Source: Rhynochetos jubatus
Taxonomy: Eukaryota > Chordata > Aves > Eurypygiformes > Rhynochetidae
Assembly (NCBI GenBank): GCA_027574665.1
Contig: CM050666.1
Location: forward strand, 3,658,001-3,722,000
Length of the DNA: 64,000 nt
Direction of reading: 5' to 3'
Below are positions 1-11,541 of the stretch, piece after piece. The stretch's first letter is position 1. The number at the start of each line of letters is the position of its first letter. A program made the translations under genes and the position numbers. The notes beneath the pieces are model-generated. The model did not search any database. It was not told the DNA's origin and saw only the letters and a list, made by a program, of their open reading frames with translations.

Positions 1-3000
1 CTGAGCACATTTTGACTGGAAACGCAAGATTTGGAAATACAAGGCCTGTTTGAAAGGAAGTTGGAAATGTGACAATCTTCCCGTAAAATATGGCCTTTTT
101 TCTTTGCATGCTGAATTTTGTGAGCCTATGAATCTCGCTTGGTTTCCTTGCATACTTACCGTGCCTAGATTCCGTCTGCTTATAAAACAACGGAACTTGC
201 TTTGTCACGGGGTAAATGATTAGCAGTGGGAGAACGTTAAACAAGAAATACTTTGGAAGGTTAATTGCAAATCTAATGACTTCCTCTTAACGTGAACCTG
301 AAGCAAGATTCTAGTAACTGTTATTAGAAGGAGAAAAGTGTGGGAGTATGAACTAGATGAAAGTTGGAGCTGTATAAAGGGGATCTGGTGATCTGGGCAT
401 AAAGGGGACTTTCCACTGGCATTCCTAACGCATTTTGGGGGTAGTTTGCAGCTTGTAATGGAACTGCTGCATGGTATCAGGTTCTGAAGCTGATGCATTT
501 CTCCTCAGAAATAGATCTAATTTCAAGGCTTGAACTTCGGATAAAAATCTCTATTAGGAGAACTGAAGGAAATTCAGTTTTGGATTACTGAGGCTTGGCA
601 AGAGAACGCGTTGGCAGCAGTAGCTCCTGTATGTAAGTGGTGATTCAGCTGTGGGAGTTCAGGTGTTTCAGAACTCAGTTACCTCTTATGACATCTAGTT
701 AAAAAATCAAACCAGAACACACAAAGCTCACAAGACCAGGAGCAAACACCCTTCTCTGCCTCCTTCACACCAACTCACTCCTGGCTATAAGTTTTCAGCT
801 TCTATGTTGTGTTTTGGGTTTTTTTTTTTAATTTAAGAGTCTTCAGATTGAAGGCCACTGTAGTATAATGTCCACACTGGCTGTGGTTCCCTGTGTGACT
901 GTAGGGAGTGACTCCCAAAAGAACTAAGGGAAACTATAAAGTTAACGAAGGTGAAAAAGTAAAAACTTCAAGCAATATGTTTTGTGAAGTAGCGAAAATG
1001 TGGGTATTTTTAATAGAGATTATCTTGTTTTATTACTAATAATCGAGTGTCTCGTTTGCTGCTTTCTACAATGGATGAGAAATGATACAAGTAAGGACTT
1101 TGCAGAACAGATGTGGTATTCTGCCAAAACACTCACAGCTGTATATTTGTATACCTGTGTGTCTGCAGAATTGGGAAGTGAGGACTTATCTGTCCTGTGT
1201 AAAGTAGGACGTAAATCGTACGCTACTGGGAAAATTGCGGGATTGTTCTTGGTGCAAGTGTCATGCTGCAGTGTGGGAGCTGCGGTGCACTCTGGAGTAT
1301 CTGCTGAATTCCTGCGGGAGTATCTGGAGGTCTGTGTACGTCGGAGAAGGCACGTGGTAAGAAGTACTGATGGTAACGGAGAGGAATAAAGATTTTCTTA
1401 ATTCGCTTAGAAATGCCTCCTTCCCACCCCCTTCAGCAAACCGCAAGAAGAGGGGTTGTTTAAACCAGATGACACGTTCAGTAGTGCCTTGCCAAAAAAA
1501 CTTCTTCCTTTCAAACTGTAAATAGGTTTTTTGTTCTGAAATAATGAACTTTTTAGCTGCATTGCCTTTTTCTCTACAGCTAGTCCCTGCTTCGTAGAAG
1601 TTTATTTTTGTAAGGGTTTTCCAGATTTAGGAACTGCATTTGATGACTCACAGGATTTCCCCCCCCCCCCCCTCTGCTTTATGCCAGGTACGAGCAGCTG
1701 TGTACTTGATAATTAGCTTACTCCCTGCCTCTGCTTAAACACTGCATTCTTTCCAGTGTGTTCTGGCTGAGGGGGGAAAAATGCTGAATTTTTCTCCTGT
1801 TTGCTTTTTGTGTTCAGCCTACAAAAGCCAGTTTTACTAGGCTGGTGAAGCAGCCAGAATATTTAAATAGAGCATCTAAGTCAAAGGAGGACTACAGCGC
1901 TGCTGTAAACAAGGCACTTTTCCCCTCCACATTTGCTTTTTCTGAACGTCGTAATTCTGGGTAGTATTGTAAAAGTACAGAGGCAACAAAAAGCAGATGG
2001 TTACTGTCACTTCAGTGAATGAAGGCACGGTTTTACGTGGCTGAAGGTATTTTCTAATTTCTGTCATCTTGCCTGACATTCATGAAAGCCTTCTATAAAC
2101 GCATTGAAGGCCCGACTATTTTCCTGTATCATTTGGTCTCTTTTACCTATGAAAGCAGAAGTGCCATCTCTGATGTTTTTAAGTACATCCTTATGCTAAC
2201 GGTTTTATTGCCACTGTGGTTTACTCATAACTGCCATCAGTTCTTTTGAACAGCAGAACTGGTTTCCTTATGCCGTGTCAGTCCCATTCCTCGAGTAAAT
2301 CCCTCCCCGACGGGTGAAAGACAGCTGTAACTTCAGACGGGGTTTACTCACCTGCATGTCAGAACACAAGGAAGCGGCCGCAGCTTCCACACGCTGAGTT
2401 GAGGTTGTGGTACGGGAAATCATAATAATTAGAGCTGTGGAGGCGGTGGTTAGATGATGTTTTTATGAATCTGCAGTATCTGTATGTCTGCGGCCATCTA
2501 CAGGTGATGCTGACAGAGGTTTGACATCTGCGTTGTGGTTGGAGATACCTCGAAATGCGCAAGGGATTCTGTTTGCCTGTATTTTCTTAAACAAGCATGT
2601 ACCCTGTGGAAAGCCTTTTTGTTTGAAAGCTGGTGGTGGTTAAATCTGAGTTGGTTTAGCAGACTGCATAAACCAGAGCTGTTTCCTCGTCCATGTGTGG
2701 ATTCTTCATGTCTTGTGTCAAACTTGCTCTGTGCTGCCCAAATACCTTGTCAGGGCTGTGACAGCCAGTTCAGTAGCTAAATATGATCTGTGAACCCACC
2801 CAGAATTCCTCCCTTACCGAGTTCAGGAGGACAAGCTACTCAGCAAAAGCCTGGTGGCACCCCCACCCCAGAAGGAAGAACTGTTACTAACTTGTGCCAA
2901 ACAAATTGCGAGATATGGGCTTGGCAGTATCAAGAACGCTTTTTTGCTTGATATTTAAGGTTGGAGATTGACGAACTCTTTGTTCAGAGGAGAGCTGAAG

Positions 3001-4680
3001 AGCTAACAGCAGCATCCCCGCACGGGGCTGCGCGTACCGTTCCCGTTGGGTGTGCGTGCACGTGCCTTGTTCTCGTTCCCGTTGTTGAGCGGAGTTGGAC
3101 AGAAACTGTCTCAGCGCGCGCTGTGGGTAAGGGCACGCAGGTATGCTTAGTAGTGTGGAGGAAGACTGTTAAAAATTATAGCTTCCCCTGTGGTGAGATA
3201 TTTTTGATTTAAATTCCATGAAAGTTTCACGAAACCCACGTGACTTTCTGGGGAAAAAGAAGAAGTACAAATAAAGTTTTGTGGTTTAGGTTTGCTAAAT
3301 TTTTCTTCTGCAAATTGGGCTTTGTAGATGCTGTGCTGCTCCTGCGCACCCTGTGCCTTTTTCCAAACCTCTTGTCAGGGGTTTGGCATCAAAGGGTAAA
3401 CAAAGATGACGTTTTTCCAAGGTTTCTGGCTTCTCTGAAGATGTGGGTAGTAGTAGACTGTGTGGTGGTGCGGGGTGTTCCGGGTTCTTCTTTCGCCTTT
3501 TTCTTTTCCCAGACCCTTCTCTTTCTTGTCTGAATTCACGACAGAGGTTCCTGGCCCTGCCCTGCTAGCCCACAGCACGGCCCGTAAGGCGACACGTAGC
3601 ACCGTTGTGTATGCCGCGTAGCTTTGGGGCAGTTGGTAGGCCCTCGACAAAAAGGGCCTTTGTGCAGAAACCGTACTCAAAATAAAAAATGTTTTTCAAC
3701 TTCAGAAAAACTTTCAGTATGAATTCAGGTGTTTTCATCAGAAACGGTGTTTACTGTGGGATCAGGGAAATGTTTCCTCTCTGGAATTGTTGAGACTTGT
3801 AGCTCGTGGCTTAAACACATATGTTTGGGGAACCAGAAGCCCTCTGGCTGATCTTTTTTAGGCACTTTGGATTCCTGAGGAGTGTGTGTATGTACCTGCA
3901 CAAATAGATACATGGAAACTGGCATTTGAATGAAACTTAAGCATCTCTTGTGCTTCAGATTCACTGAGTGACTCCACATCGTCACGAAGAGGCACAGGAC
4001 TGTTGACATTTAATGAGTATTGAATGTTATTAAGGCGCACACATGGGGGGTGTGAGCCTGTGAATTCGGAACATACTTGGGGTTTGCTAGCCGCGCCCTA
4101 TTCACGCTGTATTGCGAGGTAGCCTTCTTGGTATTCCTCTGCGTTGTGCACTCTGGCGTTGGCATTTCTGAGGTGCCCGTTTTGGCAGCGTTACTGTGTT
4201 CATCGTTTTTTCAGTGTTTGAATTAGCATGTAGAACCAAGGAGGAATAAACAATCCCAACTATTTTAAACTACAGTTAACATTTGTTTTTTAAGATTGGA
4301 CCAAATTCAGCCTGAACTTCCTTTGTGCCAACACTGGAATAGCAAGTAAGAAAAGAATTACCGTTTTAAAAAATGAATGTGAAGAATGGGCAAGTGCATT
4401 TTTTGATTAATTGCTACCACCTTGAGCTGATGGGCTTCTATATTAAATGTATGTCTTATTTTAAGGAACAGATTTTTCCTTGCTAGGCGTTATTGTGACT
4501 GTAGTAGTGTGTTTGCTTTAGAGAATTGTCAGTTTTGTTGTCTTTCATGCACTGTGTAAAATACCTGCATCGTTTAGTGTTAATCCAGCTGGATTTTTTG
4601 TTTTCTTACTCTGTAAGAAAAGATTAAGCAACTAGAAATAGCAGTAAACACAGGAAAGGTTGCTGCTCCGTATGAAAGTG
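1..4680. other. Intronic stretch, no gene recognised
   Basis: Unique AT-rich DNA with short chance ORFs only. Notable points are the C14 run (1659-1672) and a locally CpG-rich segment at about 3018-3140 with no open frame or promoter motif that I can defend. Confidence 0.6.
1659..1672. repeat. Poly(C) run, C14
   Basis: Uninterrupted 14-nt C tract between GGATTT and TCTGC. Long pure C runs are uncommon in this otherwise AT-rich intron and are prone to length errors. Confidence 0.95.
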
Positions 4681-5100
4681 AAAGCTGGGAGCAGCGAATC
4701 ACAGCGAGACCGACAGGTAGTGGGCTCACCAGCAAGGCCACGGTATGTCAGTACCGGATCAGGAGCAGGCGGTCCGTGAGGTGGGGACCAGCCAACAGTC
4801 CAGGCCACCAGGCAAGGCCACGGTGATGAAGCAGGTCCGATGTGCAGCCAAAAAGTCAGGATCAGAATGGGGAGAGGTACAATCCCAGGCACAGGTGGGC
4901 ACAACCTACCTGTAGCTTAAGCCTGGGCTCCCACCCGTGGGCTCTGCCTGGGCCACAGGCAGCAGAAGGGTGACAGGCCCCTGCTGAGGCTTGTTACAAC
5001 TCTTGGTTTCGTGCTTGGGTGGCTGCACTGTCAACGTTGGCCTGAGCCCAAGGATTTGAGACCCCAGGAGTGGGGGGATTTGTTCGGGGATCTGACAGAT
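4680..5100 (+). mobile_element. Possible decayed LTR element end with PBS-like motif
   Basis: This GC-rich block interrupts AT-rich intron. It contains a partial internal duplication, CAAGGCCACGGT, at 4733-4744 and 4812-4823. Near the end, GATTTGAGACCCCA is followed at 5071 by TGGGGG, then TTTGTTCGGGGATCTGACA. Allowing C-to-T decay and a small insertion, this resembles the proline-tRNA primer-binding site found just after the 5' LTR of gammaretrovirus-like elements. No AATAAA, no clear TG start and no gag-like frame are visible, so the 5' boundary and identity are unresolved. It could instead be another unclassified avian repeat. Confidence 0.33.
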
Positions 5101-7579
5101 TTAGGTAGGATCAAAGATCGATTTAGTATCCTGGGACTGATAGTGACCTAGCAGATGTCTCGGGAAAGGATACCAGAGGAGGGGAGGAATACAGTGAAGT
5201 GTCCTCCCGTTCATCGCCAAAGTTCCGGCAACCTCCAGCTTCCTGACGTTTCTTAGCCAAGGGCTGTTCCTTTGAATTTCAAGTCCTCGCCTGTTCTGGC
5301 CCCCCAGACTTGTCAGACCGGCTTGCTGAACCCCCTTAACTGCTGACATTAACAGTAGTGTGTGGTGTTCCCCGTCTGAGCTCAGTCCTGTGGCCACCCT
5401 CTCTTCCAGCATACTGCCTGGGGATTTTCCTGGGGGCTCCCTGCCCTGAGGTGCCCTGGGTCACAGGTAATTCTGTTGGGAAGAGAAGGTTCTGTCCCGC
5501 AGCTGCTCATTGCTTTGTGCCAACAAAAATATTTGGGAGTTGTCTGTTTACCTGGACTGAGGAAATTCCTGGGTTAAAATGGGAGAAGAGGAAGTTAAAC
5601 TGGTTGGGGACCAGTTATGGGAAGAGATGCCGTGTTTTATCTTCTTGCTTAATGTATGAGGTGAATGATGCAGCTCGGAAGTTGTGGGCTTGGAGTTTGT
5701 AAAGGCAGAACATAGGGAAGGCAAAACTGAGGAGGGCCTAGGGAGGGGAATGGATCCTGTACAAGATGGGAACTGCCACTTCTAACTGAAAATTCAGTAA
5801 GCTTCTTGGTTTAAAATTTTTTTTTAAAAATCTTGTTCTCTTTTTTCTTCTTTTTTTTTCTTTGCTTGGTTTTGTTTTTGTCTTCCCCCTGCTAAATACA
5901 ACTGAAGCATAGACAGAGAGGGTGTTTGTCACCAAACCCACCACTGTCTAACCAGGAAAACTCAGCATTATTTTAATTATCTTTTTTAATAGAGGTAGCT
6001 CTGTCATCCAACATTTCTTTACTTAGATTCCTTTTTTCTATGCTTTGGCTATCAAAAGAGATTACACTTGTTTACTAGATTAATAATTCTTCCTTTGGTT
6101 TGTGCCTGTTTTCGCTTGTTTAAAGTTTAAATGAAACAAAATTTGTCATCCTACAACTAATTCTATCCTAAATACGTTAAGGATTGCAAAATAGATCAAG
6201 TTCAGTTAAACCTATTTTGCCCTGGGACTTTACCAGTTGCACTTGTAAAATGTACCTGTTCCTGGCAGTCATGCCCTGACACTACCAACCTACAAGTGTC
6301 TGATTCACATTTAATAGCTTGGTGGATAACTGTATGTGAATACACTGATGGTTTACTTTGCTCCTCTGATACAGCAGATAAATTGCAAGAAAGCAGGTGT
6401 GTCTGCGACACTGAGGGCGTTACTGGAGAGATGGAAAGACCCGCAGAAGTTGCAGCTGTGAAAACCAACAGGGCAGTTTTTCTGACGTAGAGAATCGGTG
6501 TTCAAGTCAAAGGCTGGAGGGGACGGAAGATGTGGGCAGAACAAATAAAGTTCCTGAATTAGGGAAAGGAGAAAAGACCCTGATGTGTTGTAGGTAAAAA
6601 CCTACACAGATTTTGGTGGTTATGTTGCATTTTTCATCCACCCCTTCAGTTATCTCTCAAAATTTGGGTTTAATAAATGCCTTTTATAGCTTTGGCTAGA
6701 AGCCAGATGGACACTTCTAAGAGAAACTTGTGCCAGGACAGGAAAATCTCAACAAGGATTACTATTTCTAGTGAAAAGGTTCGTTAAACTTGAACACAAA
6801 GAAGGCTTTACGCAATCTGTTGTGAGGAAAATGAATGATTCAACAGCGTTTCCATTTAAGCGAGTTATTAACTGTTCCTGGCCTTGTCCCTTCGTCTTCA
6901 CAGAGCAGCTGTTCAGATCGGAACAGGCAAAACTTCAGCAGCTTATCTAAACCAGGTGGCATGAAAGTAACTTCGGTCTGCAGAGGAAAATAAGTTTTGT
7001 CTCTAGGCAGACAGATTGTTGCTGACTTGATCTGTGACTGTGCGTTCCTGCAGACACTGATAGCAGGCGGGTTCATGCGTTATGATAACTATCAAAGAAA
7101 CTTGGCACGGCGTCAAGAAGCCTGGTAATAACACAAAATAACAACATGATGCTTTATCCCAGATGAAAATATAAGGTATGGCTTTTGAATAACAGACCTC
7201 AGTAATTCTGCTTCAGCAGCAGCCCTTTCATTTAAAGGCATTGTGAGTTGTTCATACTCAGAATTTGTGCTTTTACTTTGGCGTTGTTCAGGCTGTATCC
7301 GGGCAGGTGGGGGCAGGGTGGAGCAGGGAAGGCTAATGTGACTAGGCTGTGTAATGCTGCATGGGAACTGTTACTAAACCTCGCCAGCCTGGCTTAGATC
7401 TGTACACCCCAACCCTAACACAGAAATGAATCAACTGTGTTTAGTCTGCTTGAGCAACTAGCATTCCTGGGGTCAAATAAAAATTCTCCACAAAGCAGAT
7501 CTAGCAGTTCAACCACTAATTGGCCATCTTCCTTTTGATTTCTACAGTTAACTTTTTCTGCAAGATCGCTGTGTTAAAG

Positions 7580-7593
7580 AAAAAAAAAAAAAA
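7580..7593. repeat. Poly(A) run, A14
   Basis: Fourteen consecutive A after GTTAAAG, followed by GAAAAGG. There is no upstream polyadenylation signal or retrocopy that I can see. Confidence 0.95.
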
Positions 7594-9937
7594 GAAAAGG
7601 AAATTAATAGTTATTAACTGGATTCATAAACAACAAAGACACTGAAATGAGACTGTTTTGTTCAATATCATCTCACTGATACCCAGAAGGAAAAAGGTGA
7701 TTATTAAGGAGAAGGCTAAGTTCTGCAGGAGCTTCAGCTCTTTTTCCTACTTGGTTACACAATGGGTATGTCCCAACCCTGAACATCTTAATCTCTTAGA
7801 GGGTTTTTCCTGTTGTTAAAGCTGGGAAGACCTCGATGTTTATAAATACAAGGGAGAGTAACTGTAAGGCCCTGTACAGTGTCTAGATTGGTCTCTTAGT
7901 AAGTAATAAAAATAGAGATGCACCATGGTATGAAAATGCCTTGCTGCAGGAGAAATTGCCCAGGATACCCGATCATTCCCAGTATCCACTGCTGTAATTT
8001 AATAAGGAAGACTGTACAACAGGCAATATCTGATGTTAATACTTTTTTCCAGAGTCTACTCTGGAAAAATTAATTTGAAAAGCTATTTTGCTTACCCTTT
8101 TAGAGGAAGATTAGAATTGATAAGGGATTGGGGTGATCAGGAGGATGTCACTACCTAAAATCTTTGGAGCGTCTATTTGTAAAAAGCTTTTCATGGCATA
8201 ATCTCCCTTTCTGTTTTTTAATGCTTAAATTCCCTTCAGAAAGGTTTTAGGAAATGAATCATCCTAGGTGTACTGTTGTGATGACTTTTCAGGTTCATCT
8301 GATAAGGGCTAGTAAGGGACTTCAGTATCAGGATATAAATTAAAATCAGAATGACTGTGTGTCCTGTTTATGGCTGAAATTCTGAACTGTGACTTCCTGA
8401 ATGCTCACTACAAAAAGAAAAGCTTTGGGTTTCTGCGTTACCTAAGAAGTTTTGAAAGTTCAGTTTTTAGCCAGCAGAACACTCCATAGAAAAGCCCGTT
8501 TAATGCGTGCTTCCGCGAGTATGTTGGGTTTTGTATTTCTGCCTTAAAACATACCGGCATTACTTCTTCCTTCCCAGCCCCACAGCCTCAGCTGCGAGCA
8601 CCGCGAGGAGCAAGACAAACAGCTCTGCTTCCCGTGTTCTGAACCCTTGGCTTTACCCCATTAGTGCTTCCTGCCTCTTGCGCTGAATTTCGTGCACACT
8701 GCCTTTGTAATAATAATGATAAACTACCCTTTTGCTTTTCTGCTGTTTTTTAGATTTCTGTGAATCCATCATCTCCAAATTGGTTTTACATCTTAATCTG
8801 GTTATCATTACTGTTGTTTGCTGAATTCATTTGAACAAATAGAGCTCAACAATTTATGAAAAATCATCTAAAACTAGTTCAATTACGATATTTTTGACCC
8901 TATTATTTTTTAAACTTATATTTCCTTTAATGAAAATGTGTATGAAGCATTCATAAATAAATTTAAAATACAGATTGAGCTGCTTAAAATTCTGAATTGC
9001 CAAAAGAGCATTAGACTTTCAAAATGACTTTGCAGTCAGAAGAGCCCTATCTCCTAGTGAGCTGCTTGTGTAAGATCTTGTGGCTGCTGAGGGCAGCGCA
9101 AGTAGTGCTCTCTTCAGAGAAATGGCAAAAAATTCTATTTAAGAAAAAAAAGTTGTTGAAGCCCCAAAGTTACTGTTTTAAGAAGTGGATTTGTCAAAAA
9201 GCCGTAACAGGGCAAACCAATTTCCTTTACCTTTGGTTCCATTAGAGGAAAGTCCTTGGTTCAGCCCAAGTTTTCCTGCTGCCTTCTCTGTTATTGAAAG
9301 TATTGTAGGTAAATGGTGTTCTGTGCTCACCTGCGAGGCTTAAGCTGATGGAGAAGGTGTTTGGGACTTCAGTGTTCGCAGTGGAACTTCTTTTCCGTAA
9401 TAAAATTGTTGGCCACCCCGAATGCCCCTTTTGGAGCTCACTAGAAACTTGTTTCAGCCAACAGGCAGAATGTGAGCATTAAACTAGTCCCCCTCTTAGG
9501 GGGTGTGCTAATGGCTCTTTCCTCAGCCCACACCGAAAGGCAGCTGATGGTTGGATATTGTTTGAGAAGTTGCTTTCACGTATTGAGCTTGGCAGGAGGT
9601 TATTTACAGTGAGAAGGCAGTAGCAATAAATACCCCGATGCGTTCCCACCGGTCTTTTATTTGTGTTTGTGTTCAGCGCTGTTCGGCTTTCTTGACACTT
9701 CTGAAATGAAAAGAAATTCCTAGGGCAGCTTCAGTACTGACCTCTCTGAGGGCAAAATACATAAATTGGTTTTCCGACAGATCCATACGAGGCTTGTGGT
9801 AGATATCCTGGCGTGCGAGTAACTCCTTATCCTCACGTGCAGCCCCTGTGCCCTCGTGCTTCGGCCAAAGCTGTTGCTGTAGGGGTGTAGCCAGGCCCTG
9901 CTGCTGTTTGGATCTGGGTGGCTAATAAAGACTCTGT

Positions 9938-9958
9938 CAGCACCGTCTGACGGTGCTG
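9938..9958. repeat. 21-nt palindrome (10-bp arms, 1-nt centre)
   Basis: The left arm CAGCACCGTC (9938-9947) is the exact reverse complement of 9949-9958, with T at 9948 between them. The arms are GC-rich and each holds a CpG. A dimeric protein-binding site is one possible role; none is demonstrated. Confidence 0.95.
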
Positions 9959-11315
9959 TGGGCTCAAAGAACGCGCTGGCAGTGTTCACCATCCTGGTGA
10001 GCGATTTTTTTTTTTCTTCAATAAATTTTATCAGCCCTCTAAACCTCTTTCTAAAGACTCTTCCCAGTCATTTTATGGCTTTGAATGGCTGTCTTAAATC
10101 TGTCTTTTGTCAGGCATCGTCCCTGCGTGCTTTTCGTGCGAGGACAGCGCGCTGTGCAGCGGGTGCCTTTACAGCTCCAACCCCGCTCTTCAACTCATCT
10201 CCGAGTCCCGATGAAGCTAGGTTATGGACATCGGAAACCAGCTCTGGGGCTTGTTTTGCATAACCAGAGCTTATGGGTTTCCCCATCAGTAACAGGAGAC
10301 ACTCCAAAGCTCAATTTATGTTTGTTATTTCAGGAATTTGAGCATATAATGCTTAACCACTGGTTGCTGTTGTAGGTCTGTATGTGTAGGTTACTCCGTG
10401 GGGGGATGCTCTTGGTGCTGTGTACATAATTTAAGCAACAGCTGATGCTTTTTCCTGTCTATTTTTTAACTGCTTATTTGTTTTTCCTGTCCAGTTCTCA
10501 TGTTGAGTGAGGGAAGAACTCTGTCAGCTGTAAAAATATTTGACAATACTTTGAAAATATATTTATTTGTTTAAACTAAGAAATACTATCACTAGGAAAA
10601 AAGCTGAGTAGAAGATGATGAGCAGGAGTGATACGATCTGGTGTTCAGTCATGTTAGGGGGCTTTATTTGTGTTAAGTAAGACAAAAATTTAAAATTATT
10701 TACCATATGAAGTTTGTAGGTCCTGTTACAAGACCCAGTTTATTTCAGAGCTTGTTTTGGAAACACATTAGCCTGTTAGTGTTGGTAATAAGATAAATGT
10801 CTTTAACTGTCTAGCCTAAATTGGATGAGTTCTAGGATAACATTGCTTGCAGGGAGGCTGGGCTTTGTTTCTTTGTTTTGAGCAGAAAAATGGAAGATCT
10901 GTGGGTTTTGTTGGGGTCTCCTCTTTCCTGTGAAATTGCTTAATTTCTGTTCTGGATCCCCTGGCTGCAGAGCCCTGCAGAATAGATTTTATTTCTGGCA
11001 GCAAGGAGAGTTCTGACTTGCAGTGTGATGGCGCCGATGTGAAACCACCACCCAGGAGCGAAGCTGCTGTGAGGTACTTGGGGTGTGTGCCTGTCCTTAT
11101 CGATGAGCTTGGGCATTTGCAGATGTAAGTTCTGGGTTGGGGGTGTTGGGGATTTTTCTGGAGCGTATCATTGGTCTTTGCTTAATCCAGACTGACTGAA
11201 CTGCTGCCATTTCCTACTGCAGTTAGGCAGTATGGATCCTGTACTGCACTGGAGATTCCACATCTTCTGTAAGCGATCCAAACCTCTTGAAGTGGTCCAA
11301 AACTCAACTGGTAGT

Positions 11316-11541
11316 GTTGTGGGCCAGGCTCTTCTCGGTGGTGTCCAGTGACAGGACTCGGGACAGTGGCCATAAACTGGCAAACAGAAGGTTCAACCTA
11401 AGGAAACCCTTCTGCCCTGTGAGGGTGCCAGAGCCCTGGGACAGGCTGCCCAGAGAGGGGGGAGTCTCCTTCCCTGGAGACTTTCCAAAGCCCCTGGGCT
11501 TGTTCCTGTGTGATCTGCGCTAGGGGATCCTGCTCTGGCAG
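11316..11541 (+). mobile_element. CR1 LINE fragment, 3' UTR region
   Basis: The stretch GGGCCAGGCTCTTCTCGG, then GACAGGCTGCCCAGAG, then GGATCCTGCTCTGGCAG follows the CR1 region just after ORF2. The copy is truncated at both ends and lacks the terminal GGTTGGACTGGATGATC block. The last 106 nt (11436-11541) differ by one base from 55081-55186 in the intron 3 CR1, so both belong to the same young subfamily. Confidence 0.9.

Larger units (their letters stand above)
5101..11315. other. Intronic stretch, no gene recognised
   Basis: A GC-richer patch at about 5280-5500 continues from the LTR-like block. A pyrimidine-rich tract spans about 5813-5890, A14 lies at 7580-7593, and about 8700-9000 is strongly AT-rich. 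A 21-nt palindrome sits at 9938-9958. I found no exon-like segment with supporting homology. Confidence 0.6.

Noticed and set aside
5101-5710. gag-like coding region after the PBS-like motif
   Set aside because: No long frame or capsid-type motif follows; only short broken ORFs are present, so no internal retroviral gene is annotated.
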